A stretch of 64,000 nt of DNA, from the NCBI GenBank assembly GCA_026126065.1, contig JAHCJY010000003.1, forward strand, positions 1-64,000. The letters are read 5' to 3'. The notes beneath the pieces are model-generated. The model had not been told where the DNA came from, ran no database searches, and saw only the letters and a list, made by a program, of their open reading frames with translations. The position numbers and the translations under genes are program-made. Numbering within the stretch: position 1 is the stretch's first letter; each line of letters starts with the position of its first letter. Shown here one piece after another: positions 8,085 through 16,656 of the stretch. Origin of the DNA: Bauldia sp. Its GTDB lineage: Bacteria; Pseudomonadota; Alphaproteobacteria; Rhizobiales; Kaistiaceae.

Positions 8085-10166
8085 ATGGCGACTGCACTGG
8101 ACATCTACCAGAGGCAATTCTGCGAGGCCGACGACCGGTTCATCAGACTCCTCGCGCCGGCCGGGAGCGGGAAGACGCATTCGCTACTATGGCGGTGCAA
8201 AACCCTGTTCGAGAAGCGCGGCGGCGCCAGCAAGTTCATCATCTTCACCTTCACCAGGGCCGCCCGCGACGAGCTCAGGCAGCGCCTTTCGGATCCTGCC
8301 TTCCGGGAGGTGCGGACCTCGGTCGAAATCACGACGCTGAACAGTTGGGGGTTCCGGCGGGTCCGCCAGAACCACCACAGCCCGAAGCTGCAGACGACAG
8401 AGGCCGAGCGATCCTTCTGCGTCCAGAACTCCTTGCAGCCCATCTGGCGAGAGCACCCGCGGATAGAGGGAGCCATCTCTCAGAGCCAGTTCTCCGCCGG
8501 CAAGACCATCATGAACCTGATGGACCTGCTGAAGGCCCTGGGTTTCGACCATCGGGCAAAGGTCGAGGATAACCTTCGCCAGTTTCGGGCCCTACAGGCC
8601 CTCGGTCTGGATGCGATCCTGAAGAGCGCCTTCGGCGACCTCAAGGAGGCAGGCGTCGACAGCCAGTCCAAGGATGTCGAGACGCGGCTCACGGAGTTCC
8701 TCGTGTTCTGGGCCCCGGCCGTCGATCACCTGATCAAGCAGGCGCTCTTCACCCTCGAGGACCAGAAGTACGTGGCGTGGCTCGACCTTCGTGGTCAGCT
8801 CGCTGAAGGGCGACGGCCCGTCGGGGCGGCGCGATACACACACATCTTCGTTGACGAGTTCCAGGACATCAACCCGCTCGATCTCGCGATCATCCAGTCG
8901 CTCCGTACGTTCCACGACAGCGACATCACGATCGTCGGCGACGACGACCAGGCGATCTTCGAGTGGCGCGGCGCTAGCTACCGTTACATCGTCGAGCCCA
9001 AAGCGTACTTCAACGTAGCTTTCACCACCTTCATTCTGGAACGGAACTATCGTTCCGCACCGAACATCGTAACGGCCTCCCAACAGCTCATCCGTATCAA
9101 CCAGCTCAGGGTTCCCAAGACTGTAAGGCCGGTAAGGACCGACCTCGCAAAGATTGAAGTTCGCGCCCGGCCCGACTTCATGGCCTCCATAGACGAGGTC
9201 ATGAACATCGTCCGTGAGTTCGGCGCCGATGTTGCCGCGGGGAGGCGCCCGCCGGGAAGCCGTCTGGCGCTCATCTCCCGGAAACGGGCGCAATTGATTC
9301 CATACCAGATCCTCCTTGCAGCCGAGCAGGTTCGGTTCTGTGCGGCTGAGGATCTTCAGGTCTTCATGAGCAAGGCTTTCGACAGCCTGAGCGAGGTGCT
9401 GAGAATATGTGACGATGCGCGCAGCGGACGGCCGCGATCGCGCCAGATCGTGGACGACATCGTCATGCTGGCCGATAGCGTGAAGCGGTACCCCCTCAGC
9501 AAGAAGGACAAGGCAGCCCTCCAGCGGTACCTGGGCGACGGCAATCCGAGAAGCTATGTCGAGGCAGTCGCGCTGCTTCGCGCCTACAAGGGCGCGCTCA
9601 AAGGCGCCAACGACGGCGGAACGATGTCGGATGCGTTCGCATCAAGCATCGAGCCGCTGATCATGATGGAAACCGTAGCCGCGGCCCTCGACGCGCTCAG
9701 CGGGTTGACCGGCATGGAGAAGGACTACGGTAAAAGCACGGAGGACATTTTCTTCGCCGACCCGCCATTCTTCTATCTCAGCCGCTTCGCCACCCGTTAC
9801 GGGACGGACTTCAGGAGGTTCCTCGACGATCTCGACGAAGCCAAGCGTCAGTTGGCCGTCGTGCCGCCCGACGACGATGACGCCGAGCAGGGTGAGGCGG
9901 AAAGCATCTGGAGCCGTCCTGTCCACCTCCTCACCGCCCTTCGAGCGAAGGGAAAGGAGTTCGACACCGCGGTCATCCTCGATGCGAACGACGGCATCTG
10001 GCCGTCCGTTCATGCTGAAACGGCGCAGCAGAAGGAGCAGGAACGGCGTCTGTTCTATGTTGCCATGACCCGCGCGAAGAGCCGGCTACTCCTAACGGTA
10101 AGTGGCCGTCTCGACGGCAAGACGCTTCTGCCGTCGCCGTACCTCAGTGAAGCTGGTTTCAACTAG
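8085..10166 (+). CDS. UvrD/PcrA-like superfamily 1 DNA helicase
   Basis: The 693-residue protein is a 3'-5' SF1A helicase with the motifs in order: Walker A APAGSGKTHS (~27), TFTRAARDEL (Ia), HIFVDEFQDINPLD (II), GDDDQAIFEWRGA (III), ERNYRS (IV), TALRAKGKEFDTAV (V) and FYVAMTRAKSRLLL (VI). There is no attached nuclease domain. The region between the RecA-like halves is helical and diverged from housekeeping UvrD. The start follows TTTAGGGGGAACGC. It is the first recognisable enzyme of the array; the HD gene starts 11 bp after its stop. Helicases of this kind often accompany defence nucleases, but a repair role cannot be excluded. Confidence 0.85.
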   Translation: MATALDIYQRQFCEADDRFIRLLAPAGSGKTHSLLWRCKTLFEKRGGASKFIIFTFTRAARDELRQRLSDPAFREVRTSVEITTLNSWGFRRVRQNHHSPKLQTTEAERSFCVQNSLQPIWREHPRIEGAISQSQFSAGKTIMNLMDLLKALGFDHRAKVEDNLRQFRALQALGLDAILKSAFGDLKEAGVDSQSKDVETRLTEFLVFWAPAVDHLIKQALFTLEDQKYVAWLDLRGQLAEGRRPVGAARYTHIFVDEFQDINPLDLAIIQSLRTFHDSDITIVGDDDQAIFEWRGASYRYIVEPKAYFNVAFTTFILERNYRSAPNIVTASQQLIRINQLRVPKTVRPVRTDLAKIEVRARPDFMASIDEVMNIVREFGADVAAGRRPPGSRLALISRKRAQLIPYQILLAAEQVRFCAAEDLQVFMSKAFDSLSEVLRICDDARSGRPRSRQIVDDIVMLADSVKRYPLSKKDKAALQRYLGDGNPRSYVEAVALLRAYKGALKGANDGGTMSDAFASSIEPLIMMETVAAALDALSGLTGMEKDYGKSTEDIFFADPPFFYLSRFATRYGTDFRRFLDDLDEAKRQLAVVPPDDDDAEQGEAESIWSRPVHLLTALRAKGKEFDTAVILDANDGIWPSVHAETAQQKEQERRLFYVAMTRAKSRLLLTVSGRLDGKTLLPSPYLSEAGFN

Positions 10167-10176
10167 GGTGCCACTG

Positions 10177-10740
10177 ATGCTCTCCGCCCAGTTCGACGTC
10201 GCTCTCGTCTATGCGGCCAGTCTCCACCGCAAGCAGGTGCGGAAGGGCTCCGGAATCCCATACGTCTCCCACCTCCTGAGTGTTGCCGCGCTCGTGATCG
10301 AGTACGGCGGGAGCGAGGATCAGGCGATCGCCGGACTCTTGCATGATGCCGCAGAGGACCAGGGCGGCGCGACGATCCTTGGCGATATCGAGCACCGCTT
10401 CGGCAAGGCGGTCGCCGCCATTGTCGCTGACTGCACCGATTCCTGGACGGAGCCGAAGCCGGCTTGGAGGCCACGCAAGGAGGCCTATGTCGCCTCGCTT
10501 GCCCACAAACCCGCAGCGTCGCTTCTCGTCAGCCTGTCGGACAAGATCCACAACGCCCGAGCTATCCTGGCAGACCGGGCGGTCGTCGGCGAGGCCATCT
10601 GGGATCGCTTCTCGGAGAACCGCGGCGAGGTGCTCTGGTACTATCGCGCCCTGAGCGACGCCTTCCTCGCGGCGCTGCCCGGACCCGCGGCGAATGAGCT
10701 GGCGCGGCTGGTGGCGGCGATGGAGGAACCGGCGCCGTGA
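10177..10740 (+). CDS. HD-domain hydrolase, MESH1/SpoT-like ((p)ppGpp hydrolase family)
   Basis: The 187-residue single-domain protein carries the metal-binding HD pattern: His in YVSHLLSVA, His-Asp in LLHDAAED, and Asp in SLSDKIHNARAI. Between them lie the FG..V..IV segment and a Lys-rich loop that are typical of small alarmone hydrolases (MESH1) and of the SpoT N-terminus. These use Mn2+ to remove the 3'-pyrophosphate from (p)ppGpp. No synthetase domain is attached. The start at 10177 is chosen over upstream codons because the conserved domain begins there. Its stop overlaps the GTG of the DUF429 gene. Inside a defence operon it may adjust an alarmone or a related modified nucleotide (inference). 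Confidence 0.8.
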   Translation: MLSAQFDVALVYAASLHRKQVRKGSGIPYVSHLLSVAALVIEYGGSEDQAIAGLLHDAAEDQGGATILGDIEHRFGKAVAAIVADCTDSWTEPKPAWRPRKEAYVASLAHKPAASLLVSLSDKIHNARAILADRAVVGEAIWDRFSENRGEVLWYYRALSDAFLAALPGPAANELARLVAAMEEPAP

Positions 10741-11615
10741 TCTCTGGGCCGGCATCCGTCCCACCGAGAGAGCCGGGATCGTCCGTCGTCGTCGGCATCG
10801 ACGCTGCGTGGACGGAGCACAATCCGAGCGGGGTCGCACTCGTCGCAGCCCGCGATGGGAACTGGCGCCTTCTGGCGGCGGCATCGAGCTATTCCAGCTA
10901 CCTTGGTATCGACCCGTCCGACACGAGGTCACTCGGCGGCCCTGCCGACGTCCCGTCCCTGGTTCGCCGCACGCAGGAACTGGCAGGTGGCGGTCCGGAC
11001 ATCATCGCGATCGACATGCCGCTCGCGAGTGTGCCCATCACATCCCGACGGGCTGCAGACAATGCCGTGTCCGCGGCATTCGGAGCCGCCGGATGCGGCA
11101 CGCACTCTCCCAGTCCAACCAGGCCCGGCGCAGTAGCGGCCAATCTGATGTCGTCCCTTGTCCGCCAAGGTTGGCCGCTCGCGACGAGCTCGATCACGAC
11201 CCCGGCGACCATCGAGGTCTATCCGCATCCTGCACTGCTTGCACTGACCGGGGCCGCGAGGCGTCTCCCGTACAAGGCCGCGAAGACGAGGGCTTATTGG
11301 CCGTCCGGTGATCGGGCGGAGCGCCGGCGAATGCTGGGCCGAACATGGGCGACGATCGTCGAGGCGCTCGATCGCGAGATCGACGGAGTGGCGGCCTCCT
11401 TCCCTCTCCCCGACGCGGAAGTGCCGCTCCGGCGGCTCAAGGCCTTCGAGGACACCCTGGACGCTGTTGTTTGCGCCTGGGTGGGGCTTCGGGCATTGGC
11501 AGGCAGGGCCTCGCCCTACGGGGCTGAAAGCGCGGCGATCTGGATTCCGTCAGGCGACGGCCCTCGGCGCTCGACCGCGCGCGGGCGCGGTCAACTCGGA
11601 GAGCGAGCGGCATGA
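10737..11615 (+). CDS. DUF429 family protein (predicted RNase H-fold nuclease)
   Basis: The 292-residue protein matches DUF429: an N-terminal acidic strand VVVGIDAAWT, a second DIIAIDMPLAS, a central VYPHPA and a C-terminal EDTLDAVVCAWVGLRAL. Together these provide the spaced Asp residues of an RNase H-like fold. The family has been predicted to be a nuclease, but I know of no settled substrate. The start is GTG, overlapping the preceding stop (GTGA), and the stop overlaps the next ATG (ATGA). It is therefore tightly embedded in the array. The C-terminal ~30 residues are low-complexity. Confidence 0.75.
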   Translation: MISGPASVPPREPGSSVVVGIDAAWTEHNPSGVALVAARDGNWRLLAAASSYSSYLGIDPSDTRSLGGPADVPSLVRRTQELAGGGPDIIAIDMPLASVPITSRRAADNAVSAAFGAAGCGTHSPSPTRPGAVAANLMSSLVRQGWPLATSSITTPATIEVYPHPALLALTGAARRLPYKAAKTRAYWPSGDRAERRRMLGRTWATIVEALDREIDGVAASFPLPDAEVPLRRLKAFEDTLDAVVCAWVGLRALAGRASPYGAESAAIWIPSGDGPRRSTARGRGQLGERAA

Positions 11616-13732
11616 CCACCATCCTCGCCGCTTCATTCACGGCGGCCCTCGGAAAGCTCGCAGCCGACGAGCAGAAGCAGGCGAAGCTCACCGTCTTCGA
11701 CCTCCAGACCGAGCCCGACCGGCCCGGCCTCCAGTTCCACCGGATCGATGCGTCGAAGGACCGGAATTTCTGGTCCGTCCGCGTGAGCCGCGACGTCAGG
11801 ATCATCGTCCACAAGACCGGCGAAAGCCTCCTTCTCGCGTATGTCGGCCACCACGACGACGCCTATCGCTGGGCGGAGCGGCGGCGCATCGACGTGCATC
11901 CGCGGACGGGCGTCGTGCAACTCGTCGAAGTGCGCGAGCGGGTGGAGGAGATCCCCGCGGCGGTGCCGGTCGCGGCGCTTGTGCCCGCCGAAGGCAGCAC
12001 AACGACCCGCATCCAGGTTCACCTCCCGCGGCCGAAGGGTGTGACCGCCGCAAGGCTATTCGCGCGCCTCGGCCGCGATGATCTCCTCGGCGCTGGCGTG
12101 CCCGAGGACTGGATCGATGACGTCGTTGGAGCGGACGAGGATGCGTTCCTTGCGCTCGCCGCCCACCTCCCGGCCGAGGCGTCCGAGGCGCTCCTCGACT
12201 ACGTTTCCTCCGGCACGCTGCGGAAGCCCGAGCCCGTCGCGCCGGGGGCCGATCCGTTCGCCCACCCCGACACGATGCGCCGCTTCCGCATTCTCGACGA
12301 TCGCGAGGAACTCGAAGCCGCGCTCGACGCGCCCTGGGACGCATGGTCGGTCTTCCTCCACCCGGCCCAGCGCAGCCTGGTGGCGCGGACCTTCGCCGGC
12401 CCCGCCCGCGTCGCGGGTTCGGCGGGGACGGGCAAGACCGTCGTCGCGCTCCACCGCGCCGTGCGGCTCGCGCGGGCGAATCCGGAGGCCCGGGTGCTCC
12501 TCGCGACGTTCTCGGAGCCGCTCGCCGCTGCGCTGGCGCGGAAGCTCGCTCTGCTCGCCGGTCCGGAAAGGCATCTCGTCGACCGTATTGCCGTCGGCTC
12601 GTGGGCGGGCGTGGCGGAGGAATTGCACCAGCTCGCTTTCGGGCGGAAGCCCGCGCTCGCCTCGCGCGACACGGTGCGGAGCATCGTGGCGAAGGCGTTT
12701 GAAGCGGAGAAGCCGGCCGGTCTCAACGAGCAGTTCGCGCTGTCGGAGTGGATCAACGTGGTCGACGCTTGGCAGGTCGAGGACGGCGAGGCCTACGCGA
12801 TCGTCCCGCGGATGGGGCGCCGGGTTCGCCTCGGCACGCGGCAGCGCGCCGCGATCTGGCCGGTGTTCGAGCGCATTCGCTCGGCTCTCGCCGAGCGTCA
12901 CCTGATGACGCCGGCCGGGCTCTTCGCGAAGCTGTCGCGGCACTTCGGCGACCGGGAGAAGCCGTTCGACCACATCGTCATCGACGAAGCGCAGGACCTC
13001 GGCGTTCCCGAACTCCGCTTCCTCGTGGCGATCGCCCCAAACCAGTCAGACGCACTCTTCTTCGCCGGCGACCTCGGCCAGCGCATCTTCCAGCAGCCCT
13101 TCTCTTGGAAGGGGCTCGGAGTGGATGTCCGCGGGCGCTCGGTGACGCTGCGCGTCAACTACCGAACGTCCCACCAGATCCGGATCGCCGCCGACCGGCT
13201 TCTCCCCGACCGCGTCCAGGATGCAGACGGCAACCAGGACGATCGCGCCGGGACGGTTTCGGTGTTCAACGGGCCAGCCCCTGAAGTGGTGGTGGCGGCT
13301 TCGGAGGAGGCCGAGACGGAAGCCGTCGCCGGCTTCATCGCCCGCTGCCGCACGGATGGGTTCGAGGCAGCCGAAATCGGCCTCTTCGTTCGGTCCCGCA
13401 ACGAACTGCCGCGCGCACGCGCCGCCGCCGAGCGCGCCGGACTGTCGTGCATCGAACTCACCGGCCGGAACGAGGCCGAGCCGGGACGGATCGCGATCGG
13501 GACCATGCACGCCGCAAAGGGCCTGGAGTTCCGGGCGGTGGTCGTTATGGCATGCGACGAGGCGGTCATTCCGTCCGCCGTACGCATGGCCGAAGTCTCG
13601 GACGAGATGGAGCTCGACGAGGTCTACGCTACCGAACGGCATCTTCTCTACGTCGCCGCGACCCGCGCCCGCGATAGGCTCCTGATCACCGCCGTCGATC
13701 CGCCCTCGGAGTTCCTGATCGACCTCCGGTGA
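11612..13732 (+). CDS. RelE-fold/UvrD fusion helicase
   Basis: The 706-residue protein joins an N-terminal RelE/ParE-like domain to an SF1 helicase. The N-terminal ~95 residues (F..AL.KL....Q...., then FWSVRVSRDVRIIVHK and YVGHHDDAYRWAERR) follow the RelE-superfamily layout. Helicase motifs are GSAGTGKTVVA (~269), DHIVIDEAQDLG (~457), FFAGDLGQRIF, RVNYRTSHQI, GTMHAAKGLEFRAV and LLYVAATRARDRLLI. An Arg/Pro linker and a helical domain separate the two parts. The start overlaps the DUF429 stop (ATGA). The RelE-like part may bind nucleic acid or recruit a partner; I cannot show that it is a toxin. Confidence 0.82.
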   Translation: MTTILAASFTAALGKLAADEQKQAKLTVFDLQTEPDRPGLQFHRIDASKDRNFWSVRVSRDVRIIVHKTGESLLLAYVGHHDDAYRWAERRRIDVHPRTGVVQLVEVRERVEEIPAAVPVAALVPAEGSTTTRIQVHLPRPKGVTAARLFARLGRDDLLGAGVPEDWIDDVVGADEDAFLALAAHLPAEASEALLDYVSSGTLRKPEPVAPGADPFAHPDTMRRFRILDDREELEAALDAPWDAWSVFLHPAQRSLVARTFAGPARVAGSAGTGKTVVALHRAVRLARANPEARVLLATFSEPLAAALARKLALLAGPERHLVDRIAVGSWAGVAEELHQLAFGRKPALASRDTVRSIVAKAFEAEKPAGLNEQFALSEWINVVDAWQVEDGEAYAIVPRMGRRVRLGTRQRAAIWPVFERIRSALAERHLMTPAGLFAKLSRHFGDREKPFDHIVIDEAQDLGVPELRFLVAIAPNQSDALFFAGDLGQRIFQQPFSWKGLGVDVRGRSVTLRVNYRTSHQIRIAADRLLPDRVQDADGNQDDRAGTVSVFNGPAPEVVVAASEEAETEAVAGFIARCRTDGFEAAEIGLFVRSRNELPRARAAAERAGLSCIELTGRNEAEPGRIAIGTMHAAKGLEFRAVVVMACDEAVIPSAVRMAEVSDEMELDEVYATERHLLYVAATRARDRLLITAVDPPSEFLIDLR

Positions 13733-13882
13733 TGCGCGGCGCGCTGAGACGCAGCCCATCGGGTTCAGTTGTGCCGGGGATCGGTCCGAGCGCCTCGAAG
13801 GCCGCGGGAGGAAAAGGCCGGGTCCCGCGAAACTGTTGGACGAAGCTGCCCGATCTCGGCAATCGTGCGTTGGGGGCATGGA

Positions 13883-14959
13883 ATGATGTCGAGTGAATCG
13901 GGCCGCGTGGGCCCGGATGGAAATGGGCTGGCGGGGAACGATGCCGCCGACCTCGATGCGGCGATCGCGGCATCAGCCGCAGGCCTGACCGAGAGGCTGC
14001 AGCGCAGGCGCTGCAGGCTCCGTGTCGACACCTGGGATCCCGAGTACGGGACGTCCGTAGAGCTGTCCGACGCGGACGATCTTGGGCCGGCAAATGTTCG
14101 CCTTGATCTCGAGGGCCCTTGGTCGCCTCTGACGCCGGCGCTCCCGGAAATCCTGCCCTCGGTTGCGTTCATCGACGGTGTCCGCCGTATCGACATCAGG
14201 CTGTTCGCTGAAGTCGATGCCGAGTTCGCACCGGCGGTGGCGGGCTCCTGGGCTGTGGGGGTCGCCTGGTCGGCGCGGCCGCCGCTCATCGACGCGGTTC
14301 GCATCGGCCGCACGCTGGTGGTCGGCGGCGGGTTGGCCCATCAGGATCTCGTCGGAGCCGTCGGCGACCACGCGCTCACCTATTCCTTCGCGGGGGTAAC
14401 AGGAGTGACCCCGGCCGATCCGGTTCAGGGTCTCCAGAACGCCATGCGGGCCGCCGAAGGACAGTTGGCCGCCGAGACATTTGCCTCGGGTAGGGCGGCA
14501 TTGATGATGCTCGACGGCCCGCTCACCTACTTTGCCGCGAACGGGCCGGTCGTCGGTGTGATCAAGCGCCAGTCGCGGCCTTACCTCCCGCCGGAGCGGG
14601 CATCGCTACTCGCCACTCTGGAGGTCGGGCAGCGGACGCCCCTCTTCGCGATCGTCAATCAGCAACTCGAGCGTTTCTCCTGGTACGCCCGCATCGGCCG
14701 ACGCCGCTCGATCGATGGCACGATGACCGGGATAGTGCGCCTTGAAGTGTCGGCCGAAGTGGGCGTGACGGAAGCCGCCCGGATCGCCAACCAGGCCACC
14801 GCCATCCTGCCGCTGTTCGCAACGGAGATCGGCCGGGACGCTCGGGCACCCCAAAACCTCTATCCCGTCGCTCAGCTCGAAGCGACTTTGCGCCATCGTC
14901 TCGGCGACCCCGCGCTTATCCGGCGTGCGCTCGAGTCCGCCCTTTGGAGTGACCTATGA
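13883..14959 (+). CDS. nurA: NurA-like nuclease
   Basis: The 358-residue protein has the NurA signature VAFIDGVRRIDIR (active-site Asp on the first strand) and further conserved segments: ALMMLDGPLTYF, GVIKRQ and RFSWYARIG. NurA is a 5'-3' exo/endonuclease of the RNase H fold that works inside or beside a HerA hexamer in DNA end resection. The ATG at 13883 is preferred; in-frame codons back to 13769 are Arg-rich and non-conserved. A 150-bp gap precedes it, the largest in the array, so an internal promoter is possible. Its stop overlaps the herA start (ATGA), as expected for partners. Confidence 0.78.
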   Translation: MMSSESGRVGPDGNGLAGNDAADLDAAIAASAAGLTERLQRRRCRLRVDTWDPEYGTSVELSDADDLGPANVRLDLEGPWSPLTPALPEILPSVAFIDGVRRIDIRLFAEVDAEFAPAVAGSWAVGVAWSARPPLIDAVRIGRTLVVGGGLAHQDLVGAVGDHALTYSFAGVTGVTPADPVQGLQNAMRAAEGQLAAETFASGRAALMMLDGPLTYFAANGPVVGVIKRQSRPYLPPERASLLATLEVGQRTPLFAIVNQQLERFSWYARIGRRRSIDGTMTGIVRLEVSAEVGVTEAARIANQATAILPLFATEIGRDARAPQNLYPVAQLEATLRHRLGDPALIRRALESALWSDL

Positions 14960-16656
14960 CCGACAGCAACCGCCGGCCCGTCGGCATGGTTCTCGGCACG
15001 GAGGCCTCGACGCCGCTCGAGTGGTGGGTCGCGATCGAGGAGGACGCCTTCCTCCAGCTCGACGACGTGGTCTGTGTCCGCAGCCGGGTATCCGGCGAGG
15101 AGACGGTTCAGATCTCGGGCCTCGTCGACACCGTTCGTGCCAGCCACGAGGGCAGCAGGTTCGAGAGCGATGTCTTTCTCGCCGACCGGGGCGTGCTGCC
15201 GCTCAAGCTGGCCCGGAGCGCGCGGGTGCTGACCACGCGGGTGGAGCCCGAAGTCTGGGTGCCACCGCGTCCCGGTGACCTCGTCTATCGCGCCGAAGGC
15301 CACGACCGGGAGCTCGCCCTCCACTTCGACCGCATGGAGGAGAAGCTCGCGGCCGGCTTCTCGCGTGACGGTCTGCCGGTGTTCCTCGACCTTTCCTTCC
15401 TCGACGGGCGCCGCGGCGCACACGTCAACATCTCCGGCGTGTCGGGCGTGGCCACCAAGACGAGCTACGCCTCGTTCCTCCTCTTCAGCCTGTTCGGCTC
15501 GGGGATCCTCGGCCACGAAGCGGCGAACACCAAGGCGATCATCTTCAATGTGAAAGGCGAGGATCTCCTCTTCCTCGACCGAGCCAACAACCGCCTCACG
15601 GAAGAGGACCGCGAACGCTACCGCCGGCTCGGGGTGGCCCCAGGCGCATTCCAGTCGGTCGGCATCTGGGCGCCGGTGAAGCGTGGCGGCGGCGTGCCCG
15701 TACCCGACACTGGCAGCCGCCAGGAGGGCGTCCGCTCGTACTTCTGGACGGTCCGCGACGTCGTGAAGGACGGCCTCCTCCGCTTCCTCTTCGCCGAGTC
15801 CGGTGACGAGAGAAGCCAGGTCGCCGACCTCGTCGCCCGCGTGGAGGCTATAGTGGCCCGCGAGGCGATCTACGACGACGACCAGCCTGCGACCGTAGTG
15901 TTCCGGGACGGTGGCGGACCGGGCCGGCACATCAGGAGCTTCGAGGCGCTCTGCGACTACATTGGTGAGAAGCTCTCCGAGGAGGGTTCCGACTGGGCGC
16001 GCTACGCCGCCGCCGGGACGATCGCCGCCTTCTTGCGCCGTCTCGACTCTGCCCGCTTCCACTGCGGTCACCTCATCCGTGGCTCGGACGCCGCCGACGC
16101 GCCGGCACACCGCATCGACTGGGAGTCCAAGCAGGTCTCCGTTGTCGACATCCACAACCTGAACGACCGGGCGAAACGGTTCGTGGTCGGGGTGGTCGTG
16201 AAGCGGCTCTTCGAGCAGAAGGAGCAGACCGGCTCGGCACGGCCGCTGGTCTTCCTGGTTCTGGACGAACTCAACAAGTACGCACCTCGAGAGGGGGCTT
16301 CGCCCATCAAGGAAGTGCTCCTCGACATCGCAGAGCGCGGACGAAGCCTGGGCGTCATCCTCATCGGCGCCGAGCAGACGGCGAGCGAGGTCGAGCGGCG
16401 CGTGGTGGCCAACTCGGCCATCCGCATCGTCGGCCGCCTCGACCCCGCCGAGGCCCTCAGGCCCGAGTACGGCTTCCTCACGGCCACGGCTCGCCAGCGC
16501 GCGTCGATCCTAAGGCCGGGATCGATGATCCTGCAGCAGCCGCATTTGCCGGTGGCGCTCGAGGTCTCCTTCCCGTTCCCGTCCTGGGCAACGCGCCATA
16601 GCGAGGCGCTCGAGCCTGTCGAGGCAAAGGACCCGTTCGACAGGTTCGACCGATGA
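14956..16656 (+). CDS. herA: HerA-like ATPase (FtsK/HerA translocase family)
   Basis: The 566-residue protein begins with a HAS-barrel-like beta domain (~1-110), followed by the RecA-like ATPase. The nucleotide-binding loop is NISGVSGVATKTSY (~157-170), a variant in which the usual Gly before the catalytic Lys is Thr; bacterial HerA proteins carry this form as far as I recall. Walker B is LVFLVLDELNKYAP (~430), followed by LIGAEQTASEVERRVVANS, a sensor-type motif, and the RQRASILRPGSMIL segment. HerA hexamers pump DNA for NurA. Both ends overlap their neighbours (ATGA), tying it to NurA and SbcD. Confidence 0.85.
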   Translation: MTDSNRRPVGMVLGTEASTPLEWWVAIEEDAFLQLDDVVCVRSRVSGEETVQISGLVDTVRASHEGSRFESDVFLADRGVLPLKLARSARVLTTRVEPEVWVPPRPGDLVYRAEGHDRELALHFDRMEEKLAAGFSRDGLPVFLDLSFLDGRRGAHVNISGVSGVATKTSYASFLLFSLFGSGILGHEAANTKAIIFNVKGEDLLFLDRANNRLTEEDRERYRRLGVAPGAFQSVGIWAPVKRGGGVPVPDTGSRQEGVRSYFWTVRDVVKDGLLRFLFAESGDERSQVADLVARVEAIVAREAIYDDDQPATVVFRDGGGPGRHIRSFEALCDYIGEKLSEEGSDWARYAAAGTIAAFLRRLDSARFHCGHLIRGSDAADAPAHRIDWESKQVSVVDIHNLNDRAKRFVVGVVVKRLFEQKEQTGSARPLVFLVLDELNKYAPREGASPIKEVLLDIAERGRSLGVILIGAEQTASEVERRVVANSAIRIVGRLDPAEALRPEYGFLTATARQRASILRPGSMILQQPHLPVALEVSFPFPSWATRHSEALEPVEAKDPFDRFDR

